A stretch of 64,000 bases of DNA, from assembly GCF_902506105.1 (NCBI RefSeq), contig NZ_LR733304.1, forward strand, positions 1,388,334-1,452,333, read 5' to 3'. Source of the stretch: Aeromicrobium sp. 9AM. GTDB taxonomy: Bacteria; Actinomycetota; Actinomycetes; Propionibacteriales; Nocardioidaceae. Numbering within the stretch: position 1 is the first letter of the stretch; the number at the start of each line of letters is the position of its first letter. The notes under the pieces were generated by a model. The model was not told the origin of the DNA and did no database searches. It was given only the letters and a program-made list of their open reading frames with translations. Both the position numbers and the translations under genes were made by a program. This document shows, piece by piece, positions 56,198-64,000 of this stretch.

Positions 56198-56204
56198 TGA
56201 AGGT

Positions 56205-59200
56205 GTGACCCAGCACGCGTCCTATCGCCCCGTCCCCGCCCACGTCGATCTTCCGGTGCTGGAGCGCGACATCCTCCAGCTGTGGGCCGATCAGGGCACC
56301 TTCGCCGCGAGCCTCGACACCCCCGCCGACGCGCCGCGCTGGACGTTCTACGAGGGCCCGCCGACGGCCAACGGCACGCCCGGCACGCACCACGTCGAGG
56401 CGCGTGTCTTCAAGGACATCTTCCCGCGGTTCAAGACCATGCAGGGCTATCACGTCGACCGCAAGGCCGGCTGGGACTGCCACGGCCTGCCGGTCGAGAT
56501 CGCGGTCGAGAAGGAGCTGGGCTTCAACGGCAAGCCCGACATCGAGCGCTACGGCATCGCCGAGTTCAACGCCAAGTGCCGCGAGGCCGTGGTCCGCAAC
56601 GTCGACCTCTTCGAGGAGATGACGGACCGCATGGGCTACTGGGTCGACCTGGCCAACCCCTATCGCACGATGGAGTCGTCGTACGTCGAGAGCGTCTGGT
56701 GGGCACTGTCGACGATCTTCGACAAGGGCCTGCTGACCGAGGACTTCCGGGTCGCGCCCTACTGCCCACGCTGCGGCACGACGCTGTCGGACCACGAGCT
56801 CGCGCAGGGCTACGAGACCATCACCGACCCGTCGGTCTACGTACGCTTCCCGTTGACGTCCGGACCGCTCGCCGGCCGGGCCTCGATGCTGGTGTGGACC
56901 ACGACGCCGTGGACCCTCGTCTCCAACACCGCGGTCGCGGTCAACCCCGAGGTCACCTACGTCACGGCGACCAACGGCGAGGAGACGCTCGTCGTCGCCG
57001 AGCCGCTGCTGGCCAAGGCACTCGGCGAGGGCTGGACGCCCACGGGTGAGTCGTTCAGCGGCAAGGACATGGAGCGCTGGACGTACCAGCGGCCGTTCGA
57101 CCTCGTCCCCTTCCCCGCGCCTGCGCACTTCGTGGTGCTCGGCGACTACGTCACGACCGAGGACGGCACCGGCCTGGTGCACCAGTCCCCCGCCTTCGGC
57201 GCCGACGACATGGCGGTCTGCAAGGCGTACGACCTGCCGGTCGTCAACCCGATCACGCCCGACGGCCACTTCGAGGCCGACGTGCCGCTGGTCGGTGGAC
57301 AGTTCTTCAAGACCGCCGACCGGGTGCTGGCCGACGATCTCGCCGCGCGCGGCCTGATGTTCAACGAGCTGGCCTACGAGCACTCCTACCCGCACTGCTG
57401 GCGCTGCCACACACCGCTGATGTACTACGCCCTCCCGGCCTGGTACATCCGCACGACGGCGGTCAAGGACAAGCTGCTCGCCGAGAACGCCGGCACCAAC
57501 TGGTTCCCCGAGACCATCAAGAACGGCCGCTACGGCGACTGGCTGACCAACAACATCGACTGGTCGCTGTCGCGGAGCCGCTTCTGGGGCACTCCCCTGC
57601 CGATCTGGCGCAACGACGAGGACCCCAGCAAGCTCGTGTGCGTCGACTCGCTGCGTGAGCTGTCGGAGCTGACCGGCCGCGACCTGTCCGACCTCGACCC
57701 GCACCGGCCCTACATCGACGAGGTGACGTTCGAGATCGAGGGCCAGTCCGGCACGTACCGGCGGGTGCCCGACGTCATCGACGCGTGGTTCGACTCCGGC
57801 TCGATGCCGTTCGCGCAGTGGGGCTACCCGCACGTCGAGGGCTCCAAGGAGAAGTTCGAGCAGGCCTATCCCGCGCAGTACATCTGCGAGGCCATCGACC
57901 AGACCCGCGGCTGGTTCTACTCGCTCATGGCGGTCGGCACGCTGGTGTTCGACCAGAGCTCGTACGAGAACGTCGTGTGCCTCGGCCACATCCTTGCCGA
58001 GGACGGCAAGAAGATGAGCAAGCACCTCGGCAACATCCTGCTGCCGATGCCGCTCATGGACGAGCACGGCGCCGACGCGCTGCGCTGGTTCATGGCGTGC
58101 TCCGGCTCTCCGTGGTCGCCACGACGCATCGGCCACACGGCGCTGTCCGAGATCGTCCGCAAGGTCCTGCTGACGTACTGGAACACCACGGCCTTCCACG
58201 TCCTCTACGCCGGGACGGAGGGCTGGACGCCGGCCGAGGGCGAGGTGCCGCCCGTCGCCGAGCGCGAGGTGCTCGACCAGTGGCTGCTGTCCGAGCTGCA
58301 CACGCTGACCCGCGACGTCACCGCCTCGCTCGAGACGTTCGACACGCAGACCGCCGGCGCCCGCATCGCCACGTTCGTCGACGACATGTCCAACTGGTAC
58401 GTCCGCCGGTCGCGTCGCCGCTTCTGGCGCGGCGACACCGCGGCGTTCGCGACCCTGCACGAGACCCTCGACGTGCTGACGCGCCTCATGGCGCCGCTGA
58501 CACCGTTCATCACCGAGCGGGTCTGGCAGGACGTCATCGTGCCGGTGACGCCCGGCGCTGCGCAGTCGGTGCACCTCGCCGACTGGCCTGTCGCCGACGA
58601 GTCGCTCATCGTCGACGGCCTCAGCGCCCGGGTCAACCTCTCGCGCCGCGTGACCGAGCTCGGCCGGGCGGCTCGCGCCGAGGCCAAGGTGCGTACGCGC
58701 CAGCCGTTGCGGCGTGCCCTTGTGGCCTCCGGCGCGTGGCAGCAGCTCGGCGAGGACCTGCGCGGCCAGGTCTGCGAGGAGCTCAACGTCGGCACGCTGG
58801 AGTCGCTGGCCGACGCGGGCGGCGATCTCGTCGACCACTCGGCCAAGGGCAACTTCCGCAACCTCGGCAAGCGATTCGGCAAGCAGACGCCCCAGGTGGC
58901 TGCCGCGATCGCCGCTGCCGATGCCGCTGCGCTCGCCGCATCGCTCACCGCGACCGGCACCGCGACGGTCGAGCTCGACGGCTCTCCCGTCGAGGTCGGC
59001 CCGGACGACGTCATCATCTCCGAGCGCCCGCGTGAAGGCTGGTCGGTCGTCAACGACCAGGGCGAGACCGTCGCGCTCGACCTGGAGCTCGACGACGAGC
59101 TCCGCCTTGCCGGCTTCGCCCGAGAGGCGATCCGGGTCATCCAGGAGGCGCGCAAGTCCTCCGGCCTGGAGATCAGCGACCGCATCACGCTGTCGTGGTC

Positions 59201-59348
59201 GGCGACCGGCCAGATGGCCGACGCGTTGCGGACGCACGAAGGGCTGATCGCCGATGAGGTGCTGGCGACGTCGATCAGCGAGGACGGGGCCGCCGCCGGC
59301 TTCGCCGACGACGAGCTGGGGATCACGTTCTCGCTCGCCAAGGCCTGA
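56205..59348 (+). CDS. ileS: Isoleucyl-tRNA synthetase (eukaryote-like IleS2 type)
   Basis: 1047 aa class Ia synthetase. The HIGH-like motif is GTHH (residues 60-63) and the KMSKS loop is KMSKH (603-607). Zinc-binding pairs CPRCGTT and CWRCHTP are present inside the editing-domain region. Overall pattern (YEGPPTANGTPGTHHVEAR) matches the actinobacterial/eukaryotic IleS2 type, whose members are often naturally resistant to mupirocin. The GTG is chosen by the leaderless spacing and the PVPAHVDLPVLERDIL opening; an upstream GTG-free extension is ignored. Confidence 0.96.
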   Translation: MTQHASYRPVPAHVDLPVLERDILQLWADQGTFAASLDTPADAPRWTFYEGPPTANGTPGTHHVEARVFKDIFPRFKTMQGYHVDRKAGWDCHGLPVEIAVEKELGFNGKPDIERYGIAEFNAKCREAVVRNVDLFEEMTDRMGYWVDLANPYRTMESSYVESVWWALSTIFDKGLLTEDFRVAPYCPRCGTTLSDHELAQGYETITDPSVYVRFPLTSGPLAGRASMLVWTTTPWTLVSNTAVAVNPEVTYVTATNGEETLVVAEPLLAKALGEGWTPTGESFSGKDMERWTYQRPFDLVPFPAPAHFVVLGDYVTTEDGTGLVHQSPAFGADDMAVCKAYDLPVVNPITPDGHFEADVPLVGGQFFKTADRVLADDLAARGLMFNELAYEHSYPHCWRCHTPLMYYALPAWYIRTTAVKDKLLAENAGTNWFPETIKNGRYGDWLTNNIDWSLSRSRFWGTPLPIWRNDEDPSKLVCVDSLRELSELTGRDLSDLDPHRPYIDEVTFEIEGQSGTYRRVPDVIDAWFDSGSMPFAQWGYPHVEGSKEKFEQAYPAQYICEAIDQTRGWFYSLMAVGTLVFDQSSYENVVCLGHILAEDGKKMSKHLGNILLPMPLMDEHGADALRWFMACSGSPWSPRRIGHTALSEIVRKVLLTYWNTTAFHVLYAGTEGWTPAEGEVPPVAEREVLDQWLLSELHTLTRDVTASLETFDTQTAGARIATFVDDMSNWYVRRSRRRFWRGDTAAFATLHETLDVLTRLMAPLTPFITERVWQDVIVPVTPGAAQSVHLADWPVADESLIVDGLSARVNLSRRVTELGRAARAEAKVRTRQPLRRALVASGAWQQLGEDLRGQVCEELNVGTLESLADAGGDLVDHSAKGNFRNLGKRFGKQTPQVAAAIAAADAAALAASLTATGTATVELDGSPVEVGPDDVIISERPREGWSVVNDQGETVALDLELDDELRLAGFAREAIRVIQEARKSSGLEISDRITLSWSATGQMADALRTHEGLIADEVLATSISEDGAAAGFADDELGITFSLAKA

Positions 59349-59353
59349 GGCGC

Positions 59354-59401
59354 GCGGGCTCCGCCCGCCCAGCGACTCCGTCGCTGCCACGCTCCGCGTG
59401 G
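59354..59401. repeat. Three tandem 6-bp hairpins with identical TCC loops
   Basis: GCGGGC-TCC-GCCCGC (59354-59368), AGCGAC-TCC-GTCGCT (59371-59385) and CCACGC-TCC-GCGTGG (59387-59401). Each stem differs in sequence but all loops read TCC and are 2 or 1 nt apart, just after the ileS stop. Confidence 0.6.
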
Positions 59402-59441
59402 GCGCCCGCCTCGCTGCGCTCGGCCTATGGTTGGGAAGATG

Positions 59442-59479
59442 ACGAAGGGCCCGTCACCTCGCGGTGACGGGCCCTTCGT
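59442..59479. terminator. Bidirectional terminator between ileS and wag31
   Basis: Perfect 17-bp stem (core CGAAGGGCCCGTCACC and complement) with a TCGC loop. It ends 14 bp beyond the wag31 stop and can serve both convergent genes. Confidence 0.8.
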
Positions 59480-59493
59480 GTGTCAGCTGGAGC

Positions 59494-60288
59494 TCAGAAG
59501 CTCTCGTCGTCGCCCAGCAGGGACCGGAGACGGCGGGGACCCGCCTCTGCCGGAGCCTGGACAGGCTGCGAGCTGTTGGTGCTCTCGTTGGCCGCGAGCT
59601 GGTCGAGCTGGCTCTGGAAGTAGTTCTTGAGCCGAGCCCGGTACTCACGCTCGTACGCCCGCAGGTGCTCGACCTCGCGCTGGATCTCGTAGCGATCCCG
59701 CTCGATGGTCGCGACGGCCTGCTGGCGGCGCTCGTTGGTCTCGTCGTCGAGCTTCTGCGCGCGGATGCGGGCGTCGGTCTCGAGTCGGTCAGCCTTGCCA
59801 CGTGCCTCGTTGACGAGTCGCTCGGCCTTGGCGCGAGCCTCACCCACGATGCGGTCAGCCTCTTCCTTGGCCGCTTCCATGAGCTGGTCGGCGTTGGAGG
59901 ACGCGATCTCCAGCAGGCGAGCAGCCGCGGACGACGCGTCGCCCATCGACGGCGCGCTGCGGGTCGGCTCCGGCGCGGCGACAGGTGCCTGCGGGATCGG
60001 CTCGGGCGCCGGCGGCGGAGGCGTGTACTGCTGCACAGGCTCCTGGACGGCGGGGGTCGGCGCAGCGGGGGCCGGGGTCGCCGGCTGGACTGCGGGGATG
60101 AGACCGGTCGGTTCGCCGGTTGATGCGGCGGCTACCTTGGCGCGAAGTTCTTCGTTCTCGACCGTGAGTCGCTCGAGCTCGGCCTCGACCTCGTCGAGAA
60201 ACTGATCCACTTCGCCCATGTCATAGCCTTCGCGAAGACGGACAGGCGTAAAACGCTTGTTACGCACGTCCTCTGGCGTCAATGGCAT
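59494..60288 (-). CDS. wag31: Polar growth/division protein Wag31 (DivIVA)
   Basis: 264 aa. N-terminal membrane-binding DivIVA domain (LTPEDVRNKRFTPVRLREGYDMGEVDQFLDEVEAELERLTVENEEL) with the small Arg/Phe-rich tip. A Pro/Ala-rich linker follows (residues ~65-120), then a long coiled coil (EEADRIVGEARAKAERLVNEARGKADRLETDARIRAQKL). Organises cell-pole growth in actinobacteria. Ribosome site GAGGTG. Next in line with yggT, sepF, ftsZ, the conserved division order. Confidence 0.94.
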   Translation of the reverse strand: MPLTPEDVRNKRFTPVRLREGYDMGEVDQFLDEVEAELERLTVENEELRAKVAAASTGEPTGLIPAVQPATPAPAAPTPAVQEPVQQYTPPPPAPEPIPQAPVAAPEPTRSAPSMGDASSAAARLLEIASSNADQLMEAAKEEADRIVGEARAKAERLVNEARGKADRLETDARIRAQKLDDETNERRQQAVATIERDRYEIQREVEHLRAYEREYRARLKNYFQSQLDQLAANESTNSSQPVQAPAEAGPRRLRSLLGDDESF

Positions 60289-60418
60289 GAGTACACCTCG
60301 GGGTTGGGGTTAGTCCTGGGGACTCTGAGCCTCCACCGTACTCTGCCGACGTTCACTTCCTCCACAGGAGTCCCAAACTCAGCGGGTCGCGGAGAGGACT
60401 CTTGGGAACCTTTCAGAG

Positions 60419-60712
60419 TCAGCTGAAGAAGACGGCCTGAACGACCGCGCGCAGGATGAAGATCGCGATCAGCAGGATCATCGGAGACAGGTCGAGCATC
60501 ACGGCGCCGAGCCGCAGAGGCGGGATCACGCGCCGCACGGCACGCAGCGGCGGGTCCGTGATCGAGTAGAGACCCTCGCAGAACACCAACACGAGGCCGC
60601 GGGGTCGCCAGCTCCGCGCCAGCATCTGCACCCAGTCCAGGACGAACCGGGCGATCAGCAAGATGATGGCAAGGAGCAGGATCAGGTCAAGAATGCCGCC
60701 AACCAGCTCCAT
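60419..60712 (-). CDS. YggT family membrane protein
   Basis: 97 aa, two transmembrane helices: LVGGILDLILLLAIILLIARFVLDWVQML and LSPMILLIAIFILRAVVQAVFF, linked by ITDPPLRAVRRVIPPLRLG, the family's hallmark (Asp-Pro-Pro-Leu-Arg). YggT proteins lie next to sepF in many bacteria and are thought to assist division or ion homeostasis; function unproven. Starts 3 bp after sepF. Confidence 0.9.
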   Translation of the reverse strand: MELVGGILDLILLLAIILLIARFVLDWVQMLARSWRPRGLVLVFCEGLYSITDPPLRAVRRVIPPLRLGAVMLDLSPMILLIAIFILRAVVQAVFFS

Positions 60713-60715
60713 GCG

Positions 60716-61198
60716 TCAGCTCTGGTTGAAGAAGCCGCCGGCAGCGATGCGCTGCTTGTCCTCGTCCGTCACCGAGATGTTCTCGGGCGACAGGAGGAAG
60801 ACCTTGGCGGTGACACGGTTGATCGAGCCGTGGACGGCGAACACGAGCCCGGCGGCGAAGTCGACGAGGCGCTTGGCGTCGTCGTCGTCGATCTCCGACA
60901 GGTTCATGATGACCGGCACGCCGGAGCGGTAGTGCTCACCGACCGTGCGGGCGTCGTTGTAGGTGCGCGGGGTCACCGTCTCGATGCGCGCGAGGTCGGA
61001 GGCGTTGGACGCCCGACGCTCCGGGCGACGCTCGGTGCGACGGTGGTCGTCGATGCTCGCGACCGGCGCCGGGCGCACGACAGCAGGCTGCCGGCTCACG
61101 GGTGCGGGGTCGTCGATGTCATCCTCGAACTCGTCGTCGAAGTCAGCTTGTTCCACGAGGCCGAGATACTCGCCGACCTTCCGCATTGCGCCAGCCAT
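60716..61198 (-). CDS. sepF: Cell division protein SepF
   Basis: 160 aa. N-terminal amphipathic membrane anchor (MAGAMRKVGEYLGLVE), an acidic linker (DFDDEFEDDIDDP), then the SepF fold (RIETVTPRTYNDARTVGEHYRSGVPVIMNLSEIDDDDAKRLVDFAAGLVFAVHGSINRVTAKVFLLSPENISV). Anchors FtsZ to the membrane. ATG with GGAG at the usual distance; an upstream start is rejected because it would bury the anchor. Confidence 0.94.
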   Translation of the reverse strand: MAGAMRKVGEYLGLVEQADFDDEFEDDIDDPAPVSRQPAVVRPAPVASIDDHRRTERRPERRASNASDLARIETVTPRTYNDARTVGEHYRSGVPVIMNLSEIDDDDAKRLVDFAAGLVFAVHGSINRVTAKVFLLSPENISVTDEDKQRIAAGGFFNQS

Positions 61199-61238
61199 GA
61201 GAACTCCGTGTGTGCGATCGGAAATGACATTACTGAGA

Positions 61239-61931
61239 TTACCCCGCAGGTGGACGCTCACCGAGCACCGAGCGCCCGATGCGCAGGTGTGTCGCGCCGG
61301 CAGAGATGGCGGCCTCGAAGTCGCCGCTCATCCCCGCGGAGATGATCGTGGCCTCTGGGTGATCCTTGCGGAGGTCGCCGGCGAGCCCTACGAGGTGGTC
61401 GAAGTGCGGTGCCGGGTCCTCGCCGAGCGGGGCGACCGTCATGAGACCGCCGAGGGTCAGGTGATCGGACGCGGCGATTGCGGCGGCCAGCTCCGGTATG
61501 CCCGAGGGCACGACACCCGAGCGCCCGGGGTCGGTCGCGTCGAAATCGACCTGGATGAGGCAGGGCAGCGTACGCCCGGCCGCCTCGGCGCCTCGGGACA
61601 GCGAGTTGGCGAGCTTGACCCGGTCGACGCTGTGGACCATGTCGGCGTAGCGCGCGACGGCGCCGGCCTTGTTGGTCTGCAGCCCGCCGAGGAAGTGCCA
61701 GCGGACAGCCGCCTCGACCTCGTCGGCCTTGTCACCGGCTTCGGGGTGGCGGTTCTCCCCCACGTCCTGGACCCCGAGCTCGGCCAGCAGCTCGACGTCG
61801 GAGGCGGGATAGGTCTTGGTGACCACGATGAGGGTGATGTCGGACCGGTCACGGCCAGCGGCCCGGCAGGCATCGGCGATGCGCTGCTCGGTCGCCGAGA
61901 GACCATCGCGCAGCTCGTCGAGTCGGTTCAT
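61239..61931 (-). CDS. YggS/PLPBP pyridoxal phosphate homeostasis protein
   Basis: 230 aa single-domain TIM barrel binding PLP at Lys39 (LIVVTKTYPASDV). Family blocks: LGVQDVGENRHPEAGDK, WHFLGGLQTNK, HSVDRVKLANSLSRGA, LMTVAPLGEDP, SAGMSGDFEAAISAGATHLRIGRSVLG. Usual LQ(S/T)NK substitution is normal. ATG overlaps the pgeF stop (ATGA). Confidence 0.93.
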   Translation of the reverse strand: MNRLDELRDGLSATEQRIADACRAAGRDRSDITLIVVTKTYPASDVELLAELGVQDVGENRHPEAGDKADEVEAAVRWHFLGGLQTNKAGAVARYADMVHSVDRVKLANSLSRGAEAAGRTLPCLIQVDFDATDPGRSGVVPSGIPELAAAIAASDHLTLGGLMTVAPLGEDPAPHFDHLVGLAGDLRKDHPEATIISAGMSGDFEAAISAGATHLRIGRSVLGERPPAG

Positions 61932-62653
61932 GGAGTGATCATCGCAACAGCGCCGAAGCGGCCCGAGTCCTGCCCCTGACGACGGTAGGAGAAGAAGCGC
62001 TCGTCCTCGATCGTGCACTCGTGCTCGCCGAGGTCCGTGACGGGTATGCCGAGCGCGCGCAGCTGCGCCACGACACCCGCGCCGACGTCGATCGCCGGGG
62101 TGCCCCACGACGTCGTGGACCGGGCCTGCGGGACGACCGCTGCGACAGCATCGGCCATTGCCTCGGGCAGCTCGTAGCACCGGCCGCAGGCGCGTGGGCC
62201 GACCCATGCCTCGAGCGACTCGGTGCCGCGCTCACGGATCGCCGCGACGGCAGCCGGCACGACGCCCTTGACGAGCCCCTCGCGACCGCAGTGGACGACT
62301 CCGGCGGCCACAGGCTCGTCGAGGCCCACCAGCACGACCGGCGTGCAGTCCGCGACGCGGACGAGGACACCGACCCCAGGCTGGTCCGTCAGGAGCGCGT
62401 CGGCGACCGGGATCTCGCCCTCACCGATGTCACCGGCCCATGCAACGTCCGCAGCGTGCACCTGGGTCATCCGCACCAGACGGTCGACGCCCAGCTCGTC
62501 GGCCAGGGCAGCGAGATTGCGCTCGACCGTCTCGGGGGCGTCACCGTTCGACGTACCGAGATTGAGTGACCCCCAGGGGCCGTCGCTGAAGCCACCCTCA
62601 CGGTCGGTGAAGGCCAGCTCGACCCGCCCGATGGTCTCCCGCTGCAGGAACAA
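61928..62653 (-). CDS. pgeF: Peptidoglycan editing factor / multicopper-like YfiH protein
   Basis: 241 aa. Metal ligands visible: His in RMTQVHAADVAW, Cys in VRVADCTPVVLVG and His in GVVHCGREGLVKGV. Enterobacterial PgeF keeps L-Ser from replacing L-Ala in peptidoglycan; the older name 'laccase' is misleading. Lies 2 bp after ftsZ, the conserved order in actinobacteria. Confidence 0.9.
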   Translation of the reverse strand: MFLQRETIGRVELAFTDREGGFSDGPWGSLNLGTSNGDAPETVERNLAALADELGVDRLVRMTQVHAADVAWAGDIGEGEIPVADALLTDQPGVGVLVRVADCTPVVLVGLDEPVAAGVVHCGREGLVKGVVPAAVAAIRERGTESLEAWVGPRACGRCYELPEAMADAVAAVVPQARSTTSWGTPAIDVGAGVVAQLRALGIPVTDLGEHECTIEDERFFSYRRQGQDSGRFGAVAMITP

Positions 62654-62655
62654 GC

Positions 62656-63822
62656 TCAGCGAAGGAAGTCGGGCACGTCGAGGTCGTCGCCGTAGTCGGT
62701 GGGGACCGGGTCCGGCGGGACCGTCACGTTGCCGGCGCCGTCCTCAGGGACCTTGGGTCCGTCGAGGTAGGGATCGGGGTCGAGGAAGCTCTGCGCGGTC
62801 GGCGGTGCCGTGACGTCGGCCGGCTCGGGCTTGGTCTCCTTGAGCAGTGCCGGCTTGGTCGCATCGCGCAGCATCGGCTCGCCACCGTCGAAGCCGGCGG
62901 CGATGACCGTGACCCGCACCTCGTCACCGAGGGCGTCGTCGATCACGGCGCCGAAGATGATGTTGGCGTCGGGGTGCACGGCGTCGGCCACCAGGCCGGC
63001 GGCCTCGTTGATCTCGAACAGGCCGAGGTCTGAACCTCCGGCGATCGACAGCAGCACGCCACGCGCGCCTTCGATCGAGGCTTCGAGCAGCGGACTGGAC
63101 ACCGCGCTCTCGGCGGCGACCGCGGCACGGTGCTCACCGCGGGCCGAGCCGATGCCCATCAGGGCCGAGCCGGCGTCTGACATGACCGACTTGACGTCGG
63201 CGAAGTCGAGGTTGATCAGGCCCGGCGTCGTGATGAGGTCGGTGATGCCCGAGACGCCCTGGTGCAGGACCTGGTCGGCCTGGCGGAACGAGTCGAGCAG
63301 GCTCACGTTGGGATCGCTGATCGACAGCAGCCGGTCGTTGGGGATGACGATCAGGGTGTCGACCTCGTCGCGCAGCGCCTGGATGCCGGCATCGGCCTGG
63401 CCCGAGCGGTTGCGACCCTCGAACTTGAACGGCCGGGTGACGACACCGATCGTCAGCGCGCCGAGCGAGCGGGCGATGCGGGCCACGACCGGGGCGCCGC
63501 CCGTGCCGGTGCCGCCGCCTTCGCCGGCGGTGACGAAGACCATGTCGGCGCCCTTGATGGCTGCCTCGATCTCCTCGGCGTGGTCTTCTGCAGCGCGCTT
63601 GCCGATCTCGGGGTTGGCGCCGGCGCCGAGCCCGCGCGTCGAGTCGCGGCCCACGTCGAGCTTGACGTCCGCGTCGCTCATCAGCAGTGCCTGGGCGTCG
63701 GTGTTGATCGCGATGAACTCGACTCCCTTGAGCCCCACCTCGATCATGCGGTTGACGGCGTTGACGCCGCCACCGCCGATGCCGACGACCTTGATCACGG
63801 CGAGGTAGTTCTGTACCGCCAT
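62656..63822 (-). CDS. ftsZ: Cell division GTPase FtsZ
   Basis: 388 aa tubulin-like ring protein. GTP-binding motif GGGTGTG at 102-108, synergy loop [22 protein letters not shown], and the C-terminal peptide [10 protein letters not shown], the site bound by SepF/FtsW. The linker (residues ~315-375) is Pro/Asp-rich. The start is preceded by GGAAGGGA. Upstream on the minus strand is the AT-rich promoter-like stretch at 63871-63886. Confidence 0.97.
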   Translation of the reverse strand: MAVQNYLAVIKVVGIGGGGVNAVNRMIEVGLKGVEFIAINTDAQALLMSDADVKLDVGRDSTRGLGAGANPEIGKRAAEDHAEEIEAAIKGADMVFVTAGEGGGTGTGGAPVVARIARSLGALTIGVVTRPFKFEGRNRSGQADAGIQALRDEVDTLIVIPNDRLLSISDPNVSLLDSFRQADQVLHQGVSGITDLITTPGLINLDFADVKSVMSDAGSALMGIGSARGEHRAAVAAESAVSSPLLEASIEGARGVLLSIAGGSDLGLFEINEAAGLVADAVHPDANIIFGAVIDDALGDEVRVTVIAAGFDGGEPMLRDATKPALLKETKPEPADVTAPPTAQSFLDPDPYLDGPKVPEDGAGNVTVPPDPVPTDYGDDLDVPDFLR

Positions 63823-63870
63823 CGTGTGTCCCTTCCGGGGATTCGAAGAACTCTAACCCTGAGGTGGAGG

Positions 63871-63886
63871 TTTATAGTTATGTCAA
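63871..63886 (-). promoter_or_regulatory. AT-rich promoter-like element upstream of ftsZ
   Basis: On the minus strand TTGACATAACTATAAACC (TTGACA 63881-63886, TATAAA 63871-63876). TTGACA and TATAAA are only 4 bp apart, so they cannot be a normal -35/-10 pair; one of them may be the core of an ftsZ promoter with another partner. Confidence 0.35.
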
Positions 63887-63948
63887 CCTGTGACTCATGT
63901 GAAACGGTACGCGCGCCGACCCAGCACGCCGGGACGACACGCCGGGTT

Positions 63949-64000
63949 CTAGCCCGTCGTCGTGGGTTGATCCGGCGCGCTGACGTCGTAGCGCTTCGCG
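63949..64000 (-). CDS. ftsQ: Probable cell division protein FtsQ, C-terminus (partial)
   Basis: Only the last 16 codons are inside the window: AKRYDVSAPDQPTTTG followed by TAG. The 'YDVSxP' ending matches actinobacterial FtsQ tails and the gene would lie directly before ftsZ as in the conserved order. The 126 bp between it and ftsZ hold the ftsZ upstream element. Confidence 0.6.
   Translation of the reverse strand, partial: AKRYDVSAPDQPTTTG

Noticed and set aside
56007..59390. 1127-aa minus-strand open frame opposite ileS
   Set aside because: Antisense of ileS in high-GC DNA; no start signal and no recognisable domain.

Overview
The window is a compact, high-GC bacterial chromosome segment. 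It most likely comes from an actinomycete of the Propionibacteriales/Nocardioidaceae type (Aeromicrobium- or Nocardioides-like); the genus is inference. Supporting signs are the Wag31/DivIVA-SepF-FtsZ division cluster, a PriA-type HisA with no trpF, a DNA polymerase I with an apparently dead proofreading domain, an ANTAR response regulator next to tRNA-Leu, the small HGxxPAAW protein inside a trp cluster, GTG starts, and many leaderless promoters in which a TANNNT box ends 6-7 nt before the start codon. No rRNA, CRISPR array, transposase, integrase or prophage was found.

Layout. 1-5.4 kb: a polysaccharide flippase-like protein, polA, a GNAT acetyltransferase and a DUF554 membrane protein. 5.4-11.0 kb: a complete branched-chain amino acid ABC uptake system (livHMGF plus a convergent substrate-binding lipoprotein gene). 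Its LivH carries an extra exported N-terminal beta-sandwich-like domain. 11.1-20.8 kb: ANTAR regulator, tRNA-Leu(CAA), a 384-nt gene-free stretch with a long hairpin, pyk, gltBD and a VIT/CCC1 transporter. 20.8-28.8 kb: lgt and a trpCBA group, then small proline-rich membrane proteins, a Trp-associated membrane protein and hisI. trpE is missing from its usual place. 28.9-33.3 kb: a heterodimeric ABC exporter placed between hisI and hisF with overlapping reading frames. 33.3-40.3 kb: the remaining his genes (priA, hisH, hisB, hisC, hisD), split by opposite-strand genes. One of these is a single-gene HTH + GHKL ATPase + STAS-like (DUF4325) fusion behind an 18-bp inverted repeat. 40.3-46.5 kb: ybaK, a membrane protein, dnaE, a DUF1801 protein and a helical WXG100-like protein. 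46.5-54.2 kb: a duplicated beta-propeller lipoprotein coupled to a Tat-type metallopeptidase-like lipoprotein, an AlaA-like aminotransferase, and a TetR/MFS drug-efflux pair. 54.3-64 kb: rluD-like gene, lspA, dksA-like gene, ileS, wag31, yggT, sepF, yggS, pgeF, ftsZ and the end of ftsQ.

How it works together. Most of the window is housekeeping: His/Trp synthesis, glutamate synthase, glycolysis, replication, lipoprotein maturation (lgt and lspA) and the divisome. The accessory content sits as islands breaking the his/trp supercluster: the ABC exporter pair, the lipoprotein plus HTH-ATPase-STAS gene, the hydrolase and the proline-rich membrane proteins. The strongest candidates for something undescribed are the HTH-ATPase-STAS switch with its operator-like repeat, the structured gene-free stretch at 12.1 kb, the LivH fusion, and the propeller/metallopeptidase lipoprotein pair.
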